Below are positions 44,979 through 57,431 of a stretch of DNA of 64,000 nt, piece after piece. Source of the DNA: Dryas octopetala. Taxonomy: Eukaryota; Streptophyta; Magnoliopsida; Rosales; Rosaceae. The notes under the pieces were generated by a model that did not search any database, was not told where the DNA came from, and was given only the letters and a program-made list of their open reading frames with translations. The first letter of the stretch is position 1. Every line of letters starts with the position of its first letter. The stretch spans positions 2,743,825 through 2,807,824 of the forward strand of contig OY992836.1 in the NCBI GenBank assembly GCA_963921425.1. The letters run 5' to 3'. Made by a program: the position numbers and the translations under genes.

Positions 44979-46150
44979 ATATGGAATGAGAGAGTTTATG
45001 AAATTCTAGGGATTGAAAGTGAAAAATAGGGGTGCGTGCAAGATAAAGGACTTCCAGAGAATAAAAAAATTGAGAAAGGTCTGAAATGCCCTTAATGAAC
45101 AGTAATCCAAAGAGCTGAATGGACCTGCTAAAAAGACTGTATTTGATGAATTGTAGACCAGTCAAAATGAGCAAAGTTTGTACAAGTGGTTAACACAAAA
45201 ACTAGAACAGAAAGCAGCCATATGATTTGACAAATAAAAATAGAGAACCCTTGGAAGAGATGGAAGCAATGACAATTGACACAATAAAAATCCTATGAGT
45301 TATATGTACTTCAAGGACTTTATTTTGACAAAGGGATTTGACAAGAAAAAGAAATGTGAAAAGAATTAATTACCAATGTCAACACTCTAATAGATATGGA
45401 AAATGAAAATTGTAAGTTTTTGCAAGCAAATAAGCATATTTGGGATATATGGAGGTCATTGTTAGCAATCAAGTCTTGTTCTAGGAGTAAAACAATGTCA
45501 AAGACAACCAAAAAGTTAGATAAGTTTCATCCACAAAAAGAGATTATAATTTGACCACTCAAGAAAATTTCTAATTTGTGAACAAATCTTAAAATCAAAG
45601 TTTTTCAACTCATGACAATAGCTATGTGAAAATTATTTTTATATTTTGTTCAGGCACACCCCATATGTAGTGCAATGATTTGGTCCAATTTTGCGACTCT
45701 TTACCCTAGAACACCATAAAAACACCTTATCACTCCCTAGGGCAGTGACTTCTTTGGTCACACTTTTTTTTTTTTTTTTTTTGTATGGTGCACATTTGTT
45801 CAAATGAAGAAAACTTAGCTTAAGATAGGTTACAAATGAGGAATTTTCTTGAGAAGTTAAATTGCATCCTCAAACAAATTGTTTTTAAAAAGTATTTAAC
45901 AAGTTTGATTAACCATGGCAAAGTGTTAAATAGAAAAAGACCTCAAAGCTAACATTTGACAAGAAGAAGGGATTATGCCTATTGACATGACAAATGTTAT
46001 GCAAGAGCCTTTTTGAATATCAAAGAGAGTGTGACAAGTAATGTTAAGACCTTTCAAAACGGTTATTTAAAAAAAAAAAAAACAAACTAAACTACTTAAA
46101 CCAAATAAAAAAAAAAACTTAGACATTGAAGCACATGTAACTACATGGGA
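44979..46150. other. AT-rich non-coding stretch between E and the pol remnant of F
   Basis: No supported gene. Contains a T-run at about 45766-45782 and A-runs near 46069-46082 and 46109-46118. It may be the region downstream of pol in element F (minus strand). No F LTR was recognised in it. Confidence 0.6.
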
Positions 46151-47197
46151 TTACGCATTTGTACAAATGCCAATTGACTTCCGAAAACTAATGTGCTTTG
46201 GATTCTTCAAAGCTTTGGTAAAGATGTCTGCAAGTTGCTTTTCGGAAGGAACAAAAGTCAAAGTAAGAGTTCCACTCTCCACAAGATCTCTAATGAAATT
46301 ATGTCTTATGTCAATGTGCTTGGTTCTAGTGTGTTGGACCGGGTTCTTGGAGATATCTATAACACTCATATTATCACAATAGATGAGAAATGTTTTCTCA
46401 TCAATTCCATAATCGGCTAACATTTGTCTCATCCAAATGAGTTGTGTACAACAACTCCCTGCGACTATGTATTCAGCTTCAGCAATAGACAAAGAGACAA
46501 AATTCTGTTTCTTGCTGTGCCAAGACACCAAGTTATTTCCAACATAGAAAGCACTACCCGAGGTGTTCTTCAAATCATCACTACACCCAGCCCAATCCGA
46601 GTCACTAAACCCAACCAATTTAGTGTTGGTGTCTTGGATATACCACAAACCATAGTCAAGAATCCCACTTATATATTTGATTATCCTCTTTGTTGCAAAC
46701 AAATGAGATTCCTTGGGATCACTTTGGAACCTAGCACACACTCCTACCGCAAACGCTATGTCCAGTCTACTAGCTGTAAGGTAGAGGAGAATCTCTATCA
46801 TGTTTCTATATAAGGTTTGGTCCACTTGCTTACCACTTGAATCCCTATGAAGTTTGGAGCTTTTACTCATTGGAGTATTAGCCACTTTGGAAGACTCAAA
46901 CCCAAATTTTTTGACCAAGTTTCTAGCATACTTAGATTGGTAGATAAATATCCCATAATCCTCTTTCAAAACAGATTGAAGAAACAATTTATCCTTATCT
47001 GCAGCCATTTCAATAGATGCATCATGATCATCTATTTTCACATTTATGGACTCCATCATAGAATTTGTTCGCAAATTGAACACTTTGAAAGCTCTACTAT
47101 TTGATGAGTACCCTAAAAACAAACCTTCATCACTTTTAGAATCGAATTTTCTCAAATGTTCTCTATCCCTACGGATATAACATGCACTCCCAAACAC
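46151..47197 (-). pseudogene. Integrase tail and RNase H of element F, RT deleted
   Basis: One open frame of 348 codons fuses two distant parts of copia pol. Residues 1-60 are the integrase C-terminal segment (HLRKFDSKSDEGLFLGYS...FKVFNL). After about residue 65 (SINVKIDDHD) the sequence jumps to the region after the RT active site (DYGIFIYQSKYARNLVKKFGF). RNase H follows: SRLDIAFAVGVCARF, LVGFSDSDWAGCSDD, SWHSKKQNFVSLSIAEAEY, IYCDN, HTRTKHIDIRHNFIRD. The YxDD core and the rest of RT are absent, so this is an internal deletion kept in frame by chance. It ends with the normal C-terminal ADIFTKAL segment. Confidence 0.88.
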
Positions 47198-48341
47198 TCT
47201 AAAGTGTGTAACCTTGGGTTTCCTACCCTTCCATAGTTTGTAGGGAGTCTTTTGGTTCCCGGCTTAAGGTAAACTCTATTTATGATGTAACATGCTGTGT
47301 TGACAGCCTCAGCCCAGAAATGTTTAGCAAGATTTTTGCTATTCAACATCACTCTTGTCATCTCAATTAAAACCCTATTCTTTCTCTCAACAATTCCATT
47401 TTGTTGAGGTGTTATAAGAGCTGAGTATTCATGTTTAATACCAATTTGACAACAAAACTCATCAAATTGAGAGTTTTCAAACTTAGTTCCATGGTCTGAT
47501 CTAATTTGGGATAGGGTTGACTGACTTTTCATACCTTCACTTTTCAGCAGTTTTACAATCTTGACAAAATGATGGAAAGTCTCCGATTTGTCCTTAAGAA
47601 ATGACACCCAAGTGTACCTAGAAAAATCATCTACCATAACCAAAATGTATTTCTTTCCACCTATTGACAGAGTTTGGACAGGACCAACCAAATTCAAGTG
47701 AACTAGTTCAAGTGTCCTAGAGGTACCTATGTTTTTGACCCTTTTGTGTGGTTCTTTGGTTTGTTTCCCCATTTGACATGGACCACAAATAAAAGTTTCG
47801 GGTTTTCCCATCTTTGGTAGACCTCTAACAACCTCATGCTTAGACAACTTGTAAAGGTCATGAACATTAATGTGGCCAAGTCTTTGATGCCAAAAAGAGC
47901 TAGAGTGTCATCAATAGCTCTATTGCAAGTATTCTCAAATTTTCCAACATTGACATCAATTACATAGCAATCATCGCTAGACCTAGGGGCATTCAAGATC
48001 TCCCTTACTTGGGAATCAACAATTCTACATCCACTCTTGGACATACACACTTCACCACCTCATTTATCACATAGTTGACTAATACTAAGTAAATTAGAAT
48101 TCAACCTATCAACAAACCTTATATTTTTTAATTCGGGTATACCAGGAATGTGTACAACCCGCTTTCCACTCACATAGGACTTCTCTCCTCCTCCAAAAGC
48201 ACACTACCACCATCATAAGGAGCAAGTGAGGTAAAAACCTCCTTATTTCTCGTCATATGTTTGGAACACCCACTATCTAGGTACCAAATATTCCTCTTCG
48301 TGGCTGAAAATGCGGTCAAGGTTACTAGACATTTAGTGGAG
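47152..48341 (-). pseudogene. Protease and integrase of element F
   Basis: Minus strand from 48341: protease start with WYLDSGCSKHM (about 48261-48295; DSG active site). The pre-integrase region spans 48050-47800, with CGPCQMGK closing the zinc-binding motif. Integrase core: LVHLNLVGPVQT, in which Asn replaces the first catalytic Asp; RSDHGTKFEN with the second Asp; QQNGIVERKNR with the Glu. At least two frameshifts separate the pieces. The S3 insertion lies just upstream of the protease. Confidence 0.85.
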
Positions 48342-48763
48342 AGTAACGACCTGACCCAAATTTCACGGGAAATTTAAATCCTTATTCATAATGGCCATTT
48401 AGAGGCGTGGTGGGAAGTTGAATTGTGAGATCCCGTATTTTTTTCAAAGATTTATTTTAAATATTCTGAGAATTTATTTTGATTATTTTGAGAATTTATT
48501 TGAGAAATAAAAAGTTTTAGATTTATTTTTTTTAATTTAAGTTTTAAATTGGGTTTGACCAAAAAGGTTGACTTTTTATTTAACTAGTTTTTGATTTCGC
48601 GTTTGGGCTTGTTAGAAAGGTCTTGAGTCCACGAGTTCGTAGACACGAAGCACGCATCGATCCGAGTTACAGTTTGAGAGTTACAGACATTTGAACTAAA
48701 GAGCAATCTCGTAATTTGTACCAAAGGGGGTTTTAAAACCCAAAAATCAGATTTTTTATTTCC

Positions 48764-48766
<3 letters not shown>

Positions 48767-48803
<37 letters not shown>
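48767..48803. repeat. (TC)n microsatellite
   Basis: A run of TC dinucleotides in the leader of S3, at the position where S1 has a shorter CT-rich tract. Confidence 0.95.
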
Positions 48804-48807
<4 letters not shown>

Positions 48808-50353
48808 CTCACTCATCTCCCGCACTCACTCACTTCTCTCTCTGGCAAAAACCCCCCTGCGCACACCCAGCTCCACCCTAGCACAGCCACCGTCACCGGC
48901 CACCTCCCGCCGACCCCAACCACCGGTGACCTCCCCCTCTGGCCGGCTGTCACCTTCCAGTCGTCCTTCTCACCGGCCGACCTCTGTGCACGCAAAAACA
49001 CCCAGGAAACCACCTCAGACCGCCGTTCTCTCTCCTCTGTTCTCTCTCTCTCCCTCGCGCCCCCTGCAAGCACACACGACCCAGCCACCATAGCCACCCG
49101 ACGCCGATCACCTTCCCCGCCCTCTCCTCCAGCTAGCCCAACTCCCCTGTGCGACCCCTGCTCGGGAAATCTCCAACTAGACCGCTGGCTTCTCCTCCAA
49201 ATTTCGACCGAGTACAACCCTTAACCTCCAAATTTTCTGGTGGATTTTCTTTTCCCCACTATGGGTTCCATTTTTCTTATGGATAGATTTCTTAATTTTG
49301 AGCTTTTGGGTAAGTTGAGTTTAGGGGTTAGAGCCATTTCAGAATTTCTTGGGTTTTTCGGATTTGAGGGCTGTTCTTGATGCTTATTTGGAAAGATTGC
49401 AATCCTAGGGACTCTAATTGATGTTAAGTTTTTGAAGTTGAGTAGGTATTGATGAAGTGGTTTTATTTGGCTAATTTGGTATTGAAAACAACCACTTTGG
49501 GTGGCACCAGTGGCTGTCTCGATCCTCCATGATCAACCCTTGAAAAATAAAATATGTTTTAGAGTGATTTTCTGAGTTGGTGGTTGAACCTAGTTAGGTC
49601 CAAAGTTGTTGGAAAAGCCGAGAGGTGTTTGGACAGAAGTTTGAGACTTTGCCAATACCAAACTCACACCTTAGGACGAATTTCCCGATCGAGGTACGCT
49701 TTACGCAGGTTTCCTTAAGTTTAGATAGTGTTTGGGAGTTGTGGTCGAAGTTGGTTTGGGCCAAGGAGTTCCGAGGAAGGAGGGAGTGTTTTAGAATTTA
49801 TGTGAGTAATTAATTTAATCGTTGGGCTGTACAAGTATGAGGCGCGACGCTAGGTTCGTTTACACACACACACACACACACTCTATTGGTGGTTGAGTCG
49901 AGACTAATGATATACTTTATGGTTCTATTTATAGGTGACACGATCGTGGGTCGAGATGATCCGACGAAGGGTCGAAGCTAGGAATCTTCACGGTGAGTGG
50001 ACTTTTGGTTTTGAAAGTATTTCTTGAAGACTCAATGATTTAATTTAGTTTTGTTATCTTGAGTTTTGTTTAAAATTGTGATTCTCTAGTGGGATTTTGT
50101 TTATGATCATGTTTTGCAAAATTTGCAATTATTGAATTACATTTCTTGCCATGGACTTGACCTTGAGTATGAGATCCTCAACATATATGGAAAATGGTGT
50201 TTTTATATGTATGTATTTATTTAATTATTTGTGTCAAGTTGTTTTCAAATGAAATTTTCAAAGAAAGGCCCAAATCAATGTGTTTGCAGATTGGTTTTCG
50301 TTTAACAATGGATATATGGATTTAAACCGTCCTAGTAGTACCCTCTCTTAACA

Positions 50354-50690
50354 GGTATAAATTGCTTTGCACTGGCCTAGAGATGACTCGGCGGTGTATG
50401 ACCAGCATTACATATTCGCTCTGCACTTGCTTAGTCGGCAGTGTATGACCAACATAGCATATTGCTCTGCACTTGCCTAGAGATGACTCGGCAGTGTATG
50501 ACCAGCATTACATATTAGCTCTGCACTTACCTAGTCCGCAATGTATGACCAGCATAGTATATTGCTCTGCACTCGCCTAGAGATGACTCGGCAGTGTATG
50601 ACTAGTATAACATATTGCTCTGCACCTGCTTCGAGATAACTCGGCAGTGTATGACCAGCATCATAAGCTCTGCGTTCACGTATGATCAGC
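50354..50690 (+). repeat. Minisatellite in S3
   Basis: About six to seven repeats of CTCTGCACTTGCCTAG, (AGATGACT)CGGCAGTGTATG and ACCAGCAT blocks, alternating between a full unit (about 58 bp) and a unit lacking AGATGACT (about 50 bp). Unrelated in sequence to the minisatellite of S1 but in the same part of the LTR. Confidence 0.85.
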
Positions 50691-51439
50691 AGTTCCCTGG
50701 GTACTAGTACGAGATGATTTTAGGTAGTCTTTAAGATCTTACCTTGATTGAGTTTTAAATTGTGAGATTTAATTATTCGACTATTAGTGTTCTTATTGAG
50801 GTTTTAATTAATATTGCTATCTAACATATTTTGTGAGAAATTTTGAAGCTTCTAGTATACTTGAGTTATTTAAATCTATGCATTTGAAAGGTTCATGATA
50901 TTTTCAGAAAGGTTTGTAAATTGGTTTTAAAACTGGGAGATTTCAAAACCAAGTCTGATTTTTAAGTAAAAAGGGTTTAAAGTATGGAAATAAGTTCACG
51001 AAGGGTTTTATACTATTAAATTAGTTTATGTCCACTCACTGAGTTTCCTCTCACGCTTTATTATTTTGTTTTAAATTTCCCCTAGGTAAGGAGCAGTCGA
51101 GCCAAAGCATCCATTTTCTCTATTCGGATTTTGTAGGCATCGCTTCCATTTTGGAAGTTTCTTTTCTTTAACTGTAAAAATTGTTGTAATAGGAGTAGTG
51201 GCTCTATAACCATACTTAAATTATAAGATTATATTATATTTGTAAGGTCTGAGACCCTTTTTGGTTATGGTAAAGGTGGTTGAAGTTTTTAGAAGTGTTT
51301 TTACAGGTTTTATAAATTTTGGGTTAGTCCATTTTCAAGGGAGGCTATGCCGAATTTTTGGTAGGATTTTCTTTGAGTTTAGATCTCACAGGACCTCTCC
51401 AGGTTTAGGGTGGAATCCGGGAGCAGTCCTGTCATGGAG

Positions 51440-53287
51440 CTCTTCACAACCCATCTTTGATGTGGACTTGACTTATTTTGGGAAGTAGGGTGACAAGTAA
51501 GGCAATTTTGGTTACCTCTTTGAATAGATTGTTCACTTGCTCTTGAAGAGAAATACTTCTCTTTGCTTCATTTGATTTCTTTTCTCTAAGTTTGTTGCAA
51601 TTTGGTCTAATGTGACCCTTGACATTACAATGATGATAAACCGGGACAAACCTTGTTTTTCTATGTGAAGTAGAGCAATCAATTTGTGTGACACTTAGTG
51701 TGGCTTGACTTGACTTAGAATGAGATGCATTTAGACCAATGTCAATGAAACCTAGACCCTTTTTGACACCATAATCAAATTTTGACTTGACAAAAATGGT
51801 CTTTGTGTTAGACACACTAGGACTACTTTCACTAAAACCCAAACCGGTCTTGTCCCCATGATGCTTCCTTATCCTAAGCATCCTATCAACTTTTTCAGCC
51901 CCAATGGTGAGTTCAACAATGCTCTCATTTGCATCATTCACTTCTTTTTGAAGTTTCTTATTCAAAGATTTAAAGTAGATGTTGCTCTTCTTGAGCACTT
52001 TGACTTGACTTTTTAGATTTTGTTTCAAGATAGCCACACTTTCTAATTCACTCTCTAATGACTTAATCTTCTCATTCAATTTTAAATTGGCATTCTTAAG
52101 TTTCTGATTTTCTTCCTTTATGCTAAGTGTTTTGTTGAAAAGTAAGTCAGACTTATCACATAGTGCAGTGTAAGACTCATCATCAAGAGTCAATTCTGAG
52201 TCAGACCCACCATCAACTTGTTCAATCTCCTTGATTGATGCAACAAATGCAACTTCACTCCAAGTGATCTTCATGGCTTTATTCTTACTTGAAGAATAAT
52301 TTTTTCTATTATTTGCACATTCAATCGCTATGTGACCTATTCCACCACAAGTGTAACATGCATTTCACATCTCTCTTGGTTGTTCTTCCTTCTTTAAAGT
52401 TAGGCTTCCTCTCTTGTTTTCTCTCAAATGAATTCTCTCCTTGAGGTTTGAACTTGAAGTCCTTGAAGTTGTTACCACTAGCCCTAGCTTCTCTCCCTTT
52501 ATTTCTAAGAATTCGCCTAAACTTTTTGACAAAAAGGGCAACCTCATCATCCGACATTGACGATTTTGCACTCAAGTTTTCACTCATTTCTTTGACACTT
52601 TGCAAAACAATATCCTTTGATTTCTTACTGTCCCTTTCATCCATTTCAAGCTCCATTTCAAAAGTTTTAAGCTTTCCTATCAATTTACCAATCTTGAGTT
52701 CATCCAAATTTTGGACTTCTTGAATTGCATGTTTCTTAGATCGATTGAAATCTCTTAGGTAGAGATCTAAGAACCTTTTGGACAATGGTAGACTCTTCAT
52801 ATGGTTTACCTAAGGACATGACTTCATTTGTGAGGGCTTTCAACCTTTCATAGAACTCGAAGAATGACTCGGACTCTTTCATCCTAATTTTTTCAAATTT
52901 GGCATGAACCATTTGAAGCTTAAGTGACCTAACTTGTTTGTCTCCTTCATGAACAACCCGAAGCTTGTTCCAAGCTTTCCTAACTGTGACTTAGTGTTGT
53001 ATGTGTGCAAATTGTGAGGATGATAGTACAATGACAATAGCATTTCTAGCATTCTTGTTGGAGCTAGATGCTGTGATTTCGGCTATAGACCATTCAGGCC
53101 TACGCTTAGGAATTTCAATTCCATCTACAATTTTAGTGGGAGGAATCCACTCAACAATGAGATATTCATATGCCAACTCATCATAGGCATCAAGGAAAAT
53201 TTCAAATTTCTCTCTCCAAGCAGCGTAGTTACTGCCATCAAAGAATGGAGGAGAGTTACAAGACCCTGCAACTCGATCTCTTTCCAT
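51440..53287 (-). pseudogene. gag of element F (three frames)
   Basis: It begins at 53287 (ATG). 53287-52991: MERDRVAGSCNSPPFFDG and NYAAWREKFEIFLDAYD, the DUF4219/UBN2-type N-terminus of copia gag. 52800-52321 (shifted frame): FNRSKKHAIQEVQNLDELKI, LKTFEMELEMDE, KKFRRILRNKGR, then basic SFERKQERKPNFKEGR. A CCHC knuckle (CYTCGGIGHIAIEC) is readable in a third frame at about 52318-52359. 52274-51444: acidic stretch, long coiled coil (KEENQKLKNANLKLNEKI and on), and a second knuckle-like YHHCNVKGHIRPNC with the first Cys replaced by His. It ends at TGA next to S3. The frameshifts rule out function. Confidence 0.85.
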
Positions 53288-53346
53288 CTAGACACACCTA
53301 AAAACAAACAACACCCTAGGATCTCTCTATTTGCTTTTAGAGTAGC

Positions 53347-53358
53347 GCTCTGATACCA
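53347..53358 (-). other. Primer binding site of element F (initiator tRNA-Met)
   Basis: GCTCTGATACCA is the complement of TGGTATCAGAGC. It is two bases from the LTR boundary at 53361. Confidence 0.88.
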
Positions 53359-53360
53359 AT

Positions 53361-54888
53361 TGAAAGTTTGTATTAGGTGATTTATCTATCTAATCAACTT
53401 GATTAAAACCACAGTCAGTAATCGGATCCCAATTTTTGTTTATGTGATAACTTTTAAATCAAAATATAAAAGTCTGAAGACACAGATTGACACTTGTAAA
53501 TCAAAATATAACTTTTGTAAATAACACAAATCAAACACACCAAATGATCAAGTGACAACCTATACACTCAGAGGACCCATCACAGTAGACATCCCAGTGT
53601 TATCCACAACTACAGTGGTGTGTGATTAACTAAACAGTTCCATATGACATATAGCAATATCAAGCATATAAATTCAATGCAGATTTATGTTTAAAAGTTG
53701 AGTGAGTCAGTAAACATAACAACACAAAATGGAGACGAAGGCACACAAGATGTTCACCCAGAAAAACCACAAAGGGTAAAAACTAGGGGTCTTTTTCAGC
53801 TGACTGGACAATCCACTATATAGGAGGTTCAATACAAAGGGAGCATACATCACGCAAGTTCAATCACTAAGTCCTAAACTAAGTGGCTGCTTCTTACCCT
53901 TTTGTGCAACTTCCAAAAGCAAGGCAATCAGTCAACATGAAGAAGGTAGCTCAAACTCCAAGCTCATCAACCCATGGCACCAATTCATACCAAGCACAGC
54001 AGATTCTTCAATGTATGAACATGATATGAAGATTTGGATTCTTTAAAAATCAATCTTCTCAAACAAGAGACATGAAAAGGCTAATGGAGAATCCTAGATC
54101 TAAAATCTAAATGATAGTGTTTATGAATTTGTGAAAAGCTTTAGAACACACTCAAACACATTCAGATTTTAGAGGGTGAAAAACAAGTTAAGAAAATCAT
54201 TTAGTTTTCAATTTCAAAAACCATTTTACTTACTTAAAAAGATGAGCACTCACGCTAATAACCCAAGCAAAAACACTCAGCTAGAATACCCAAGGAAAAA
54301 TGCTCATCAACCTACACAGAAAAGCTAGACTATTACACCCATATACCCCGTACAACACACACACGCACCAACCATGTCTGCCTGTGCCACATGGAAGCCA
54401 ATCAATGGCTGTCCGTAAGAGACAAATAAAAGGCATATTCTTTTTGTCTTAGAAAGGTATCCTAGTACAGTTGTGGATAAGAATGTGGAGCTGTATAATC
54501 AACTATTTTTTTATTTTGCAAAATTCAGAAATGAGGAAGAAGATGAATAGTGCTGAGGTGTGAGTGAGTGCGTGAAGACAAGCTGAAATGATAAATCACA
54601 TGACCTGATCAGATTGATTCAATGAAAGAACCAGTTCATGTGTTGTGCACATGCATGTTTAGAAAACTAATGAGCTTTAAATGGAATGAGCTTTAAGTAA
54701 CAAATCACGAAATGGCCCACTGAAGTGACTCAATCATTTAAGTGTTAAAACTGCATGTGAAGAAAATTGTCCTTATGATCAGTGAGTGACTAGTCAAATA
54801 GACACAAAACTGTTTTTCGTGAAATGTATGAAATGTCTTATACCTTAGGGCCTTTTTCCTTTCAGCTTCAGACTTAATTTCTTCAACG
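53361..54888 (-). repeat. 5' LTR of element F
   Basis: Minus-strand end ...CTTTCA sits at the primer site. The start is placed near 54888 because the minus strand there reads TTGAAGAAATTAAGTCTGAAG, resembling the TGTTGAAGAAAT start of SIRE-type LTRs with the first bases changed. No second copy was found for confirmation. Confidence 0.55.
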
Positions 54889-55342
54889 TACACAAGTGTT
54901 CTTGATTCTTAATTCTAACCTAGAGCTTATGAGTGAATAATTAAGAAATAAATACAATGATTTTGACAAGGAACAGCCAATACAGAATCCTAGAAACTAA
55001 CAGGCTGCGACGCCGCCAGAATCTAGAAGTCACCGCCGAAGATGATGATCAGACTTCGGGCTGCATTTGGGTTTATGTGGGTTTTCTGGGAAAGAGAAGG
55101 CCATGGATAGATAGAGGAGGAAGAGGCGAGGAGAACCCAACTGGTCCAGCACCTCATCGTTGCTGGAATCTGCAGATCGCCGGTGAGGGAGCTCGGGTCT
55201 GCCTAGACTCGATCCTGCATTGATATTAGGTTTCACGAAGAGTGGAGGGCAGGGAGAGGAAGAGGGAGGAGAGACGAGCGTGATGGGACCGGTATCACCG
55301 GCAATCATCGCTGGAAAGCGGCGCACGCGCCGGCGACATCAG

Positions 55343-55398
<56 letters not shown>

Positions 55399-55850
55399 AG
55401 AGAGATGGAAATGAAAAATAAATAAAAAGGGTAAAACTAGAAAATTAAAAGATGGGGAGTCAAACTTGGCTAGATATTAGTTGACTAGGGGGTTTAGAAA
55501 AATATTAAGTGTAAGATTGGAGGTTATGGGAGAAGTAGATTTTGGGTGGGGGTTATGAGAGATTTTTTCTCTAACTAGGGGGTTTATAATTATTAACATA
55601 AAACTCACATATCTCCAATGAAAAATAAAAAACTCACATATATCTGTCTATTACTTTCTATATTTAAATACGGATAACCATAATTTAATAATTTAATGAG
55701 AATAATATTATTGGCACTTCAAAAAAGTCATCATGCACTCTAATTTAAAAAAAAAACATAAGAGAAAATTTTTAAGTAAATAATTATAAAGTCCAGTTTT
55801 GGGCTCTCACTACTTTTAATATCCAGGTCCTTTTTTTGTGTTTGAAGGAG
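54889..55850. other. Gene-like, unidentified sequence with (GA)n
   Basis: A GC-rich segment (55000-55345) is open on both strands over about 90-100 codons; neither product (for example the minus-strand MRRFPAMIAGDTGP) is recognised. A (GA)n run at 55344-55397 would lie in the leader of a minus-strand transcript. 55400-55850 is AT-rich with no feature seen. Possibly a 5' exon of a lost gene. Confidence 0.3.
55344..55397. repeat. (GA)n microsatellite
   Basis: About 26 GA dinucleotides. Confidence 0.95.
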
Positions 55851-55859
55851 GCCCAGTTT

Positions 55860-56270
55860 ATACCAAACCAGTCCTTTTTTCCCCATCTCCGTTTATTTCT
55901 CCATCTCTCTCCCACTCCCTCTCTAATTTCAAACTCAACACCATTCTCTCTCTTCATCGTCACTCTCTCTCTCTCTCCTCGATGCATCGCCGTCCGGCCA
56001 TGGATGGCGGTGAGACCCACCTTCCCATGCTCGCATCTTCTTCCTCTTCCTTCCCATGGCCTCTGATCGTCCATCTAATCACCGACGGCGACAGAACAAT
56101 GCGAAAATCGAGAGTCAACTCTGACGGCAATCTACTTCTTCCGACCACTACGAGGTATCGGACCTATCAGGTTTTGTTCTTCTTATCGTTCTGAACACGA
56201 CGGTACCCTCTGATCGCCCATCCACCCAGCCATGGCGACGAATCTGACAGCGGAGGAGGTTCTTTCTTAA
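55860..56270 (+). other. Leader-like region upstream of the O-fucosyltransferase-like exon
   Basis: A pyrimidine-rich stretch with (CT)n runs is followed by GC-richer sequence and possible splice donors (GAGGTATC near 56152, GAGGTTCT near 56258). Then an AT-rich, intron-like stretch runs up to about 56590. This fits a 5' UTR and intron of the gene whose first recognisable coding exon starts at 56704. The short ORFs here (both strands) are not recognised. Confidence 0.35.
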
Positions 56271-57135
56271 GTTACTCAATCTTGTATTTTATTTTGGTTT
56301 ATTTTTTATTAATTAATTCAATTTCTATTTATTTATTTATTTATGTTTTTGATGTTGAAGCATTACATCAAACTTGTTTTGTGCTCTATGATTCACGTTC
56401 TGGGTTTTGATTAGTTAAGCTCACCACCCATGGTGGAGCTGCGTACAAGGTGACAAGAGTTGGGTTTTTATTATTTTATTGCCAACTTCATCAGAATCCA
56501 AGAAAGTTTTCATTTTTTTATTCCTTAGGTGTTTTGGTTATGTTAATAAATCTTGCAGCACCACCTTGTCTGTATGCGTAGATAACAACATTGGTGTGCT
56601 TGGCATTCACCTTTACATTTCAAAGATTGATTTTTAACTACATTGAAGAGTTGTTGGTTAAGGAAATAGGGTATTGGAAAGGAAGGTGTTTTAGTGCGTC
56701 ACAATGTGCAGAGCAGAAGACTATGAGAAGTGTGATTATAGAGCAGAGAGAAAGATGGGGTTCAAGGTCTTGTTGGGTAATGTTGAAAAATTCAAGAGCT
56801 GGATATTAAAGATGAACTCATGGTTGTTGATCGTTCGGGCGATTGTGACAGCTTTGGTGTGGGCCGCTGCGGTTCAGCTGATTGGAATATGGTTGATACA
56901 TGGCCCAAGATTGTTCAAGGTTTGGCCTCCTTGCACTCAATTAGATTGGTATGTTCCTGCTCAATTGCCTAAGCAGCTTCCAAACCCAGTTCTTATCCCA
57001 CAAAAGAGTAAGTTTTAAGCTCCTTGATATAAATCTTATATCTAGATCGCTTTTGTGTGTAACTGGAGAATTGATGTATGAGAGAACCCCTGAAATTATC
57101 AATTTAATCAATTTCTGCAGAACAATTGAAGTTTT

Positions 57136-57397
57136 TGTAAACTCAAAGACAGTAGACTGAAATTGATTTAACTTGATTGATAGTAATTGACTGAGTTGAA
57201 AACAACTTAAAATAGAATAAACAAAACTGACTTAGCACATAACTTGGAACAACACTTTCCATGACTAACAGACTTTCACCGCTACTGGGATATCCCTACA
57301 GACTAGGAAACAACCAAACAACTAAGTCCCATAAGAATAGGACAACATACACCAACTTATTCAATAATTAATAAGTAAATAATAATAAACTTTAACA
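57136..57397 (-). repeat. 3' LTR of element H
   Basis: Plus strand from TGTAAACTC to CTTTAACA; 262 bp; pairs with 61653-61914. Confidence 0.95.
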
Positions 57398-57431
57398 CCC
57401 TCCCTTAAACTGAATGTCCTTTAGACATCAG

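Larger units (their letters stand above)
48342..51434 (+). mobile_element. Solo LTR S3, Tekay/Del-like chromovirus type
   Basis: Flanked by TGGAG at 48337-48341 and 51435-51439, with element F sequence on both sides. It starts AGTAACGACCTGACCC (expected TG changed to AG) and ends GTCCTGTCA. An internal TGTGAGATCCCG at 48424 matches the start of S1, and GATCTCACA at 51382-51390 is its inverted counterpart, so exact ends are open to revision. Similar to S1 for the first 350 bp, then CT-rich and GC-rich leader (48760-49160), (CA)n at 49862-49881, and a minisatellite at 50354-50690. Confidence 0.78.
46151..54888 (-). mobile_element. Element F: decayed SIRE-like Ty1/copia element
   Basis: Minus strand: 5' LTR (53361 to about 54888), tRNA-Met primer site, gag in three frames, protease, integrase in two frames, RT mostly deleted, RNase H ending at 46151. 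No 3' LTR was found. It is interrupted by solo LTR S3. The long LTR (about 1.5 kb), the large gag with coiled coil and two CCHC-like motifs, and the possible extra ORF beyond E suggest the SIRE/Maximus lineage; this is inference. Confidence 0.82.

Noticed and set aside
46167..47104. Plus-strand ORFs opposite the RNase H of F
   Set aside because: Antisense shadows with no recognisable product.
53001..53186. Plus-strand ORF over the gag start of F
   Set aside because: Opposite-strand shadow of a recognised gag N-terminus.
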